Below the pieces are notes generated by a model. It did not search any database and had not been told where the DNA came from. It worked only from the letters and a program-made list of their open reading frames with translations. A stretch of DNA of 64,000 bases from Symbiodinium natans. Taxonomy: Eukaryota > Sar > Dinophyceae > Suessiales > Symbiodiniaceae. Shown in pieces: positions 20,430-29,565 of the stretch (positions are counted from its first letter, which is position 1; each line of letters opens with the position of its first letter). A program made the translations under genes and the position numbers. The stretch is from the NCBI GenBank assembly GCA_905221605.1, contig CAJNDS010002114.1, positions 441,632 through 505,631 of the forward strand, given 5' to 3'.

Positions 20430-21345
20430 CGACATCGACATCATCGAAGCACCCACTGCAAAGCTGCGCATTCAGGTTTGGGATGTTTTTGTGAGTTGGT
20501 TCAGAGAGCGACTCCGACCAGGAACCGTCGTCAAGTTGTTCGGATGCCCTCCCCTGATAGCTTTGATTCTCAGAGACTATGCCGACGAGCTCTACAGGAC
20601 TGGCTTTCCGCTAGGCCATTACAGACAACTTCTAGCACATGCACAGCGGTTGGTGCCATTGGTTAAGCCACATTTGTCAGTGGCCTGGGAAATGGTGACG
20701 CGCTGGGAAGAAGTTCAACCGGTTTGCCATAGAGTTCCGATCCCGGAAGTCATGCTTCGAGGACTGGTGGGCCTGGCGGTCTCCCTAAACTGGAAGAGGT
20801 GGGCAGCGATCACCGCTGCGATGTTCTATGGAATCTCAAGGCCTGGAGAGCTGCTCCGCTGTCTTCGTTCAGACGTCCCTTGGATCTACATCAAGGTCGG
20901 ACAGCCAAAGAGCAGGCGGAAAGCTGCAAGGGTCCAGCACAAAAAGTTGAACGAGCCGGCCGTCCTCAAGTTTCTGGGAAAGGTCTGGAACGGGCTGGCT
21001 CCTGGGGCTCCCTTGTACCCAGGCTCTCCCGGAGTCTACCGCAGGCGATGAGACCGATTGCTTCGAGTCTTGGGCGTTCCCGAGTCAGTCGGCCTGACTC
21101 CCGCTTCCTTGCGAGCTGAGGAGCCATCGCGGCTTTCAACGCAGGATTGGGGATAAATGAGCTGCTTTGGAGAATGCGCTTGAGATCGGCCTCGACGCTG
21201 GAATTTTACTTGCAGGAGACTGCGGCAGTTTCCATCCTCCCGAGCTTGCCAGCTCAGACGCGCCGAAGGATTTTGGCAGCAAAGCATTTCTTCGAACTGG
21301 TGAGCGCGTCTGAGCATGTCTTTAGCATGCTCTGATGGGCGGACT
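20430..21345 (+). pseudogene. Tyrosine recombinase (integrase) domain, broken at its C-terminus
   Basis: It would insert the circular DNA copy by site-specific recombination. The N-terminal core-binding part begins near 'LRIQVWDVFVSWF' (20464 on). The catalytic box I is 'MFYGISRPGELLRCLRSD', with Arg at about 20839. The frame ends at TGA 21049-21051 ('YRRR*'), but the same frame continues with 'DRLLRVLGVPESVGLTPASL', so TGG to TGA is likely. Box II 'LTPASLRA' has Ala where the usual His of H-x-x-R would be. A one-base shift near 21115-21122 then moves to 'LLWRMRLRSASTLEFYLQE', which holds the final Arg/Trp region and the nucleophilic Tyr (about 21207-21209). Confidence 0.82.
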
Positions 21346-21359
21346 CCAGAAATTTGGCT
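21302..21359 (+). repeat. B1-A2 junction of split direct repeats
   Basis: B1 (21302-21321, GAGCGCGTCTGAGCATGTCT) overlaps A2 (21317-21359) by TGTCT. This segment equals the joint that would form if the two ends of the element (B2 and A1) were fused in a circle. Confidence 0.92.
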
Positions 21360-21482
21360 CCCACCCTCCCACCCTGGGGGGTGCGTCTGCGCTCAGCTGT
21401 GTGCGCAAAATTTGCGCTCCCAGCTGATGCCGCCTCAAACGATCCACACTTTTGAGCCTCGAACAGCTAAAAAGGACCGAGG

Positions 21483-21502
21483 GAGCGCGTCTGAGCATGT
21501 CT
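21483..21502 (+). repeat. Split direct repeat B2 (right end)
   Basis: An exact 20-bp copy of B1. Its last five bases, TGTCT, match the first five of A1, so the inferred unoccupied site is CTTTTAC-TGTCT-CTTTTTTG. Confidence 0.9.
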
Positions 21503-22309
21503 CTTTTTTGCAGAAACTGCAAAGAAGATCACAAGAAGAAAATGCTTTTTCGCTTTAATTCTGTCCCTTTCAGTTGGGGCCTGGTCGAGGATGTACCTGT
21601 AAGATCCTTTGCGTGTAATTTTACACGTTCGCCAAATTTACACGCAAAAAACAGTATAATTAATTTATACTCAAAATTGGTGTGTAAAAAATTTACACGT
21701 TTTAGTGTAAATTTTGGAGTGTAAATTACACTTTTTCGTAGTGTAAATTACACTTTTACACTTCAAAATGCGGGTGTTTTGTAGAGTTACATGTTTATAT
21801 ATTAAGAAAAAAACATGATTTTCCGAGTTGCAGATGTGACTGTGGGCACAGATTTCCCAAATTTCAATGTTGTTTCGACCGAAACAACAACAGTCACAGA
21901 TAACAGCCATAACGAAAACACCAAAAAACCCAAGCCCAAAACCCAAAACCCTAAGCACAAAACCAAAAAGAACAAAGCCCTGAATCCAAAACCCAGCCCC
22001 AAAACCCAAATCCTGAGCCCGAAACGTTGAATTTGTGGTAAAATTGTTTTGTTTTTCCACAGGAACCATTGACTTTTGCAACAATTCTAGAATTTTGTGT
22101 AAAAAAATGTGCTTTTCAGCAAAACGTTTTGATGTTTTACAAAAAAACTTTCGATTTGGTTTGGTAAAGGTGTGCGATTTGTTGACAAATATTTTTTTGC
22201 TAGAAATATCTAAGTTTTTCCGAAAAAAATCGTAACCAAAAAATATCTAGCTTTTTTGAAAAAAGTCTTGATTGCTCTTAATGTTTTGTAAAGAATCTAA
22301 ACTCCCAAC

Positions 22310-24345
22310 CCGCAAACCTAAGCCCCAAATCAAACACCCTAAGCCCCAGCCCCAAGCCCTGAGCCCGAAACCCAAACACCATAAGCCCCAAACCCCAAAC
22401 CCTGAGCCCCCAACCCATAACCCTAAGCCCGAAGCCCCAAAAACCTATCAGCCCAAGCCTCAAAACCCCAAGCCCAAAGCCCCAATCCTAAACCATGCGC
22501 CCGAAACCCTGGTTTTGAGCTTAGGGTTTTGGGGTTTAGGGCTTAGGGTGTTGGGTTTAGGGCTTAGGGTGTTGGGTTTAGGGCTAAAGGTTTTGGGATT
22601 TATGGCTTAGGGTTTTGGTGTTTAGGGCTTAGGGTTTTGGTGTTTAGGGCTTAGGGTTCTGTGTTTGGGCTTAGGCTTTTGGGGTTTGGGTCTAGTGTTT
22701 TTGGGTTTGGGGTTTAGTGTTTTTGGGTTTGGGGCAGGGTTTTGGGTTTGGGGCTTCGGGTTTTGGTTTCGGGCTTAGGGTTTTTTGGGTTTAGGGCTTT
22801 GGGTTTTTGGGCTTGAGGTCTCAGGGTTTTGGTGTTTCGGGCTTAGGGCTTTGTGTTTGGGCTTAGGGTTTTGGGGTTTGGGTCTAGTGTTTTGGGTTTG
22901 GGGCTTAGGGCTTTTGGGTCTGGGGCTTAGGGCTTTGGGTTTGGGGCTTAGGGTTTTTGGGTTTGGGGCTTAGTGTTTTGGGTTGGGGCTTAGGGTTTTT
23001 GGGCTTGGGGGTTAGGGTTTTGGGTTTGGGGCAGGGTTTTGGGTTTCAGGCTTGGGATTTGGGTTTTGGGGCAGGGTTTTGGGTTCTGGGCTTTGGGTAT
23101 TGGTTTAGCGCTTAGGGTTTTGGGGTTTTGGGCTTAGGTTTTTTGGTGCTTGGGCTTGGGGTTTGGGTTTCGGGTAGAAACTTTTCTTTTTGTTTGGGGG
23201 CTTAGGGCCTTAGGGCTTGGGGTTTGGGGCTTAGCGTTTTGGTTTCGGGCTTAGGGTTTTTGGGTTTGGGGCTTACGGCTTTGGGATTGGGGCTTAGAGC
23301 TTTCGGGCTTTAGGGTTCAGGGTTTTGGTGTTTAGGGCTTAGGGTTTTGGTGTTTAGGGCTTAGGGTTTTGTGTTTGGGCTTAGGCTTTTGGGGTTTGGG
23401 TCTAGTGTTTTTGGGTTTGGGGTTTAGTGTTTTTGGGTTTGGGGCTTAAGTTTTTGGGATTGGGGCAGGGTTTTGGGTTTGGGGCTTAGGGTTTTGGTTT
23501 CGGGCTTAGGGTTTTTTGGGTTTAGGGCTTTGGGTTTTTGGGCTTGAGGTCTCAGGGTTTTGGTGTTTCGGGTTTGTGTTTGGGCTTAGGGTTTTGGGGT
23601 TTGGGTCTAGTGTTTTGGGTTTGGGGCTTAGGGCTTTTGGGTTTGGGGCTTAGGGCTTTGGGTTTGGGGCTTAGGGTTTTTGGGTTTGGGGCTTCGTGTT
23701 TTGGGTTGGGGCTTAGGGTTTTCGGGCTTGGGGGTTAAGGTTTTGGGTTTGGGGCTCAGGGTTTTGGGTTTCAGGCTTGGGATTTGGGTTTTGGGGCAGG
23801 GTTTTGGGTTCTGGGCTTCGGGTATTGGTTTAGCGCTTAGGGTTTTGGGGTTTTGGGCTTAGGTTTTTTGGTGCTTGGGCTTGGGGTTTGGGTTTCGGGT
23901 AGAAACTTTTCTTTTTGTTTGGGGGCTTAGGGCCTTAGGGCTTGGGGTTTGGGGCTTAGCGTTTTGGCTTAGGGTTTTTGGGTTTGGGGCTTACGGCTTT
24001 GGGATTGGGGCTTAGAGCTTTCGGGCTTTAGGGCTCAGGGTTTTGGTGCTTAGGGTTTTGGGGTTTGGGTCTAGTGTTTTGGGGGGTTTGGGGCTTAGGG
24101 TTTTTGGGTTTGGGGCTTAGTGTTTTGGGTTTGGGGCTTAGGGTTTTGAGTTTAGGGCTAAGGGTTTTGGGGCTTAGGGCGTAAGGTTTTTTTGGGTTTC
24201 GGGCTTAGGATTTGGGTTTTGGGGCTGGGTTTTGGATGGTTTTGGGTTCAGGACGTTGGGGTTTTGGGTTTGGTGCTGAAGGTTTTGTGTCTTGGGCTTA
24301 GGTTTTTTGGTGTTTGGGCTTGGGGTTTGGGTTTCGGGTATAGAA
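22310..24345 (+). repeat. Degenerate TTTAGGG-derived higher-order repeat, left arm
   Basis: A short C-rich part (22310-22490, AAGCCCCAAACCC type) flips near 22505 to the G-rich strand, with words such as GGGCTTAGGGTTTTGGGTTT repeated degenerately. Longer units recur: the marker GGGTAGAAACTTTTC occurs at about 23172 and again at about 23897, giving a higher-order unit of roughly 0.72 kb. Confidence 0.88.
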
Positions 24346-24722
24346 AAAAGGTTTTTGTTGCTTGGGGACTGGGTTTGGGATTATGTTTTTTTTTTTTGCA
24401 AAAAACAAACAATTCCATGAAAAAAATCTTTAAAAATCTGCGAAAAGTGTATACAAAGTTGGTTGCAAGTGATGGGTTTTTATCAAAAAAAATGAGGTTT
24501 AGCTGAGAAACGGTGGGTTTTTGTGTAAACTGTTAGGTGTTTTGTCCCAAAAACCTGTTATTTTCTGAAAATCTGTGAGTTTTTTTGCAAAAACTATACA
24601 CAAATCAACCGAAAATGTAATTTTTTCTGTAAATTCCATTGTATTTCAAGCAAAAAATATTAAAAACGACACAAAAATCAACGAAAAATATACAATTTTA
24701 CGCAATTTTGATTGAATTTTGC

Positions 24723-24869
24723 TTACACTTTTGCCAAAAGTGCATACACTTTTGCCAAAAGTGCATACACTTTTGCCAAAAGTGCATACACTTTTGCCAA
24801 AAAGTGCATACACTTTTTGCCAAAAGTGCCTACACTTTTGCCAAAAGTGCATACACTTTTGAAAGTGTA
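24723..24869 (-). repeat. Central hairpin array, left half
   Basis: About seven 21-bp units, each containing CACTTTT-GCC-AAAAGTG. Every unit is a 7-bp stem with a 3-base loop, separated by CATA. The loop reads GCC here and GGC on the other side of the axis. Confidence 0.93.
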
Positions 24870-24877
24870 TACACTTT
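24862..24877. repeat. Palindrome axis
   Basis: AAAGTGTATACACTTT is a perfect 16-bp palindrome at the point where the hairpin array changes orientation. It marks the axis of the whole 6.6-kb inverted repeat (between 24869 and 24870). Confidence 0.85.
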
Positions 24878-25079
24878 TGGCAAAAGTGTATGCACTTTTG
24901 GCAAAAGTGTATGCGCTTTTGGCAAAAGTGTATGCACTTTTGGCAAAAGTGTATGCACTTTTGGCAAAAGTGTATGCACTTTTGGCAAAAGTGTATGCAC
25001 TTTTGGCAAAAGTGTATGCACTTTTGGCAAAAGTGTATGCACTTTTGGCAAAAGTGTATGCGCTTTTGGCAAAAGTGTA
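24871..25079 (+). repeat. Central hairpin array, right half
   Basis: Ten units of 20-21 bp with CACTTTT-GGC-AAAAGTG, separated by TATG. The units are almost identical; two have CGCTTTT in place of CACTTTT. The array is thus more homogeneous than its left counterpart, which holds length variants of the A/T runs. Confidence 0.93.
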
Positions 25080-25419
25080 AGCAACATTCAATCAAAATTG
25101 CGTAAAATTGTATATTTTTCGTTGATTTTTGTATTGTTTTTAAATATTTTTTGCTTGAAATACAATGGAATTTACAGAAAAAATTATATTTTCGGTTGAT
25201 TTGTGTATAGTTTTTGCAAAAAAAAACTCACAGATTTTCAGAAAATAACAGGTTTTGAGGACAAAACACCTAACAATTTACACAAAAATCCACCGTTTTT
25301 CAGCCTAACCTCAATTTTTTGAGATAAAGACCCATCACTTGCAACCAACTTTGTATACACTTTTCGCAGGATTTAAAGATTCTTTCATGAAATTGTTTGT
25401 TTTTTGCAAAAAACCATAA

Positions 25420-27420
25420 TCCCAAACCCAGTCCCCAAGCAACAAAAACCTTTTTTCTATACCCGAAACCCAAACCCCAAGCCCAAACACCAAAAAACCT
25501 AAGCCCAAGACACAAAACCTTCAGCACCAAACCCAAAACCCCAACGTCCTGAACCCAAAACCATCCAAAACCCAGCCCCAAAACCCAAATCCTAAGCCCG
25601 AAACCCAAAAAAACCTTACGCCCTAAAAAACCCTTAGCCCTAAACTCAAAACCGTAAGCCCCAAACCCAAAACACTAAGCCCCAAACCCAAAAACCCTAA
25701 GCCCCAAACCCAAAACACTAGACCCAAACCCCAAAACCCTAAGCCCAAACACAGAACCCTAAGCCCTAAACACCAAAACCCTGAGCCCTAAAGCCCGAAA
25801 GCTCTAAGCCCCAATCCCAAAGCCGTAAGCCCCAAACCCAAAAACCCTAAGCCCGAAACCAAAACGCTAAGCCCCAAGCCCCAAGCCCTAAGTCCGCAAA
25901 CCAAAAAAAGTTTCTACCCGAAACCCAAACCCCAAGCCCAAACACCAAAAAACCTAAGCCCACAACCCAAAACCCTAAGCGCTAAACCCAAAAACCCAAA
26001 GCCCAGAACCCAAAACCCTGCCCCAAAGCCCAAATCCCAAGCCTGAAACCCAAAACCCTGAGCCCCAAACCCAAAACCCTAACCCCCAAGCCCAAAAACC
26101 CTAAGCCCCAACCCAAAACACTAAGCCCCAAACCCAAAAGCCCTAAGCCCCAAACCCAAAACACTAGACCCAAACCCCAAAACCCTAAGCCCAAACACAA
26201 AGCCCTAAGCCCGAAACACCAAAACCCTGAGACCTCAAGCCCAAAAACCCAAAGCCCTAAACCCAAAAAACCCTAAGCCCGAAACCAAAACCTTAAGCCC
26301 CAAACCCAAAACCCTGCCCCAATCTCAAAAACTTAAGCCCCAAACCCAAAACACTAAGCCCCAAACCCAAAAACCCTAAGCCCCAAACCCAAAACACTAG
26401 ACCCAAACCCCAAAACCCTAAGCCCAAACACAGAACCCTAAGCCCTAAACACCAAAACCCTGAGCCCTAAAGCCCGAAAGCTCTAAGCCCCAATCCCAAA
26501 GCCGTAAGCCCCAAACCCAAAAACCCTAAGCCCGAAACCAAAACGCTAAGCCCCAAGCCCCAAGCCCTAAGTCCGCAAACCAAAAAAAGTTTCTACCCGA
26601 AACCCAAACCCCAAGCCCAAGCACCAAAAAACCTAAGCCCAAAACCCCAAAACCCTAACCCAAGCCTGAAACCCAAAACCCTGAGCCCCAAACCCAAAAC
26701 CTTAACCCCCAAACCCAAAAACCCTAAGCCCCAACCCAAAACACTAAGCCCCAAACCCAAAAACCCTAAGCCCCAAACCCAAAGCCCTAAGCTCCAAACC
26801 CAAAAGCCCGAAGCCCCAAACCCAAAACACTAGACCCAAACCCCAAAACCCTAAGCCCAAACACAAAGCCCTAAGCCCGAAACACCAAAACCCTGAGACC
26901 TCAAGCCCAAAAACCCAAAGCCCTAAACCCCAAAAACCCTAAGCCCGAAACCAAAACCCTAAGCCCCAAACCCAAAACCCTGCCCCAATCCCAAAAACTT
27001 AAGCCCCAAACCCAAAAACACTAAACCCCAAACCCAAAAACACTAGACCCAAACCCCAAAAGCCTAAGCCCAAACACAAAACCCTAAGCCCTAAACACCA
27101 AAACCCTAAGCCCGAAACCCAAAACCCTAAGCCATGACAAAACCCTTAGCCCTAAACCCAACACCCTAAGCCCTAAACCCCACAAAACCCTAAGCTCAAA
27201 ACCAGGGTTTCGGGCGCATGGTTTAGGATTGGGGCTTTGGGCTTGGGGTTTTGAGGCTTGGGCTGATAGGTTTTTGGGGCTTCGGGCTTAGGGTTATGGG
27301 TTGGGGGCTCAGGGTTTGGGGTTTGGGGCTTATGGTGTTTTGGGTTTCGGGCTTAGGGCTTGGGGCTGGGGCTTAGGGTTTTTGATTTGGGGCTTAGGTT
27401 TGTGGGTTGGGAGTTTAGAT
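25420..27420 (-). repeat. Degenerate TTTAGGG-derived higher-order repeat, right arm
   Basis: The C-rich complement of the left arm (AAACCCTAAGCCCCAAACCC type), flipping back to the G-rich strand at about 27200. The marker GTTTCTACCC occurs at about 25910 and 26589, giving a higher-order unit of about 0.68 kb. Confidence 0.88.
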
Positions 27421-28194
27421 TCTTTACAAAACATTAAGAGCTTTGGAAGCAATCAAGACTTTTTTCAAAAAGCTAGATGTTTTTTGGTTACGATTTTTTC
27501 TGGAAAACTTAGATATTTTTTAGCAAAAAAGCTTTTTGTCAACAAATCGCACACCTTTACCAAACCAAATCGAAAGTTTTTTTGTAAAACATCAAAAAAC
27601 TTTGCTGAAAAGCACATTTTTTTTGCAAAATTCTAGAATTGTGTTGCAAAAGTTAATGGTTTGTGTTGAAAAACAAAACAACTTTACCACAAATTCAACG
27701 TTTCGGGCTCAGAATTTGGGGTTTGTGGCTGGGTTTTGGATTCAGGGCTTTGTTTTTTTTGGTTTTGTGCTTAGGGTTTTCGGTTTTGGGCTCAGGTTTT
27801 TTTGGTGTTTTCGTTATGGCTGTTATCTGTGACTGTTGTTGTTTCGGCCGAAACAACATTAAAATGAGGGAAATCTGTTCCCACAGTCACATCTGTAACT
27901 CGGAAAATCATTTTTTTTCAAATATATTGTGTGTGTTCGTCCAAATGGCATTGGGAAACACATGGATACACAAACAAAACGGAATTGTGTGCCAGTAGTC
28001 TCGGCTTCAAATGTACCGAAACAGAGTGTAATTCGGAGAACATGGGTGTATAAATTACACGTTTTGACGTGTAATTTACACACCCAAATTTACACAAAAA
28101 CGTGTAATTTCCAGGGATAGATTTACACGTCAAAAACGTGTAAAAAATTAAAAAATGTAAAATGTAAAATTACACGCAAAGGATCTTACAGGTA

Positions 28195-28663
28195 GGGAGA
28201 ACCAAGTTTGAGGGGTTGGGGGCTTCCGGCGTTTGATTTCGTTGAAAGGAGTGGAGCTAATTTCGAGAAGTTCAGGCTGAGGCCTTCGGCATCGAGCCTA
28301 AAACTTTGTGAACCGCACGGCATTCTCACCTTGGCAATGCAAAAGCTGGTCACTTTCGCAAGTTCATAGACTGACATGACAAACCTCATCCACACGAAGC
28401 TCTCCACCCCTCTGGACTGCGCGAAACCTAAATCCAGATATGGGGATTGCCTTCAACGTGCCTTCTGCGAGATCTTTGCAAGATTAATTCATGAACCTAA
28501 AAGAGGGGTTCAAAACGTGGGAGAGGACCTTGTCGGATGAGTCCTCTGCCCTGGAAGAAGGCGCTGTCCTGGCAGCAGCCCCTTGCCAACGTATGCAGCC
28601 GCTCTCGATTCAACCCAGCAGGACTGAGGGTTTGGTAAGAGGAGTGGGGGAAACTCTTGTTTT
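28195..28663. other. No recognisable gene
   Basis: Unique sequence to the right of the giant palindrome, with only short frames. Confidence 0.5.
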
Positions 28664-28674
28664 ATTACTACTAT

Positions 28675-28722
<48 letters not shown>

Positions 28723-28755
28723 GACTACTACTACTGCTACTACTGCTACTACTGT
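28664..28755. repeat. (TAC)n microsatellite
   Basis: About 30 TAC/ACT triplets with a few changes to ACG and GCT. Frames through it read polyleucine or polyvaline and are artefacts. Confidence 0.93.
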
Positions 28756-29434
28756 TCTTGTTATTGATATGAGTATTCTAGGATTACATTTATTATTGTT
28801 GGGGTCCCTCTTGTAATGCTGCCTCCTCCAGCGAAAGTTCAGCAAGCACCGTTGTTGACTGCCACAGGCTGTTTTGATTTTATGCTCTCGGTGCCCTCAT
28901 ACAAGTGGACCCTTTATGGCTTGGGTTAGTGTGTTCAGGGCTTGGAACCAGTGCCGCTGCAGTAGGTCTGCAAAGTCTGGGTATTCCTGTTGCGGCCACT
29001 GTGCAGCAGCCGTTGTGCCGCTTAGCAACGCCTTCAACGCAGATCCACTCAATTCTCTTGCTCGTGCTGTTGTTGCTGCTCTCGCGCCAGTTCGTTCCGT
29101 GAGGCTCTGCACGAGGCTTCGATCTTGTCTTGAGGTTGAGTTGTGGAACTCTAGCAAGGCTCCAAACTTTTGACAAGCCCTGAATCTTGATCAAAAAAGC
29201 GGTATATGCTCGACTCGAACTCCAAGCCCTTCGGAATCCAGGAGCTGACGCCAGCTTTTCATCATGAGCGCGAGGCGTCCTTGAGCGGATATACCAAACT
29301 CGAGTGATCTTGTTGCGCTCTCCCTGGCTCTCTTGCTCCCTGGGCGCTTTCCTATGTCACTCTGCTCCTGCCTCTCCCTCTTCCCTCTGAGAATCACTGT
29401 GTCTGTCAAGCGCTATGCAAGTCTCATCTGGCGC
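28756..29434. other. No recognisable gene
   Basis: Short frames up to about 100 codons on both strands, none with a domain. Confidence 0.5.
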
Positions 29435-29525
29435 TCAGTCTCTGTCTGTCTGTCTGTCTCTCTCTGTCTCGTGTCTTTTTTTTTTTCTCTCTCTCTCTCT
29501 CTCTCGCTTTCTCTCTCTCTCTCTG

Positions 29526-29565
<40 letters not shown>
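29435..29565. repeat. CT/CTGT microsatellite
   Basis: CTGT repeats, a T run, then nearly pure CT to 29563. Confidence 0.93.

Larger units (their letters stand above)
14148..21502 (+). mobile_element. Degenerate YR retrotransposon with split direct repeats (Ngaro/PAT-like)
   Basis: The outer structure is A1 (14148-14190), coding interior, B1 (21302-21321), A2 (21317-21359), spacer, B2 (21483-21502). A1 and A2 are identical over 43 bp; B1 and B2 are identical over 20 bp. B1 and A2 overlap by the pentamer TGTCT, which is also the first five bases of A1 and the last five of B2. That is what is expected of a tyrosine-recombinase element integrated from a circle at a short core. The interior encodes, in order, a small ORF with a membrane segment, a Gag-like protein, RT, RNase H, a C5-methyltransferase-like domain and the recombinase. 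About ten frameshifts and stops make this copy defective. Confidence 0.88.
21594..28194. repeat. 6.6-kb imperfect palindrome (giant inverted repeat)
   Basis: The left arm (21594 to about 24869) reappears in reverse complement as the right arm (about 24870-28194). The tips match exactly from TACCTGTAAGATCCTTTGCG inward for about 32 bp. The AT-rich subterminal parts (near 21.65-22.27 and 27.42-28.15 kb), the long GGGCTTAGGG-type repeats, the AT-rich sub-central parts (24.38-24.72 and 25.08-25.42 kb) and the central hairpin array all pair in mirrored order. The arms differ by many substitutions and indels, so one is not a simple copy of the other. There is no gene: all long frames come from repeat arrays. 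Confidence 0.9.

Noticed and set aside
24639-25199. Long frames on both strands with repeated 'TFGKSVC'/'TFAKSAY' peptides
   Set aside because: They are the six-frame reading of the 21-bp hairpin units. Being open on both strands shows that the unit simply lacks stops.
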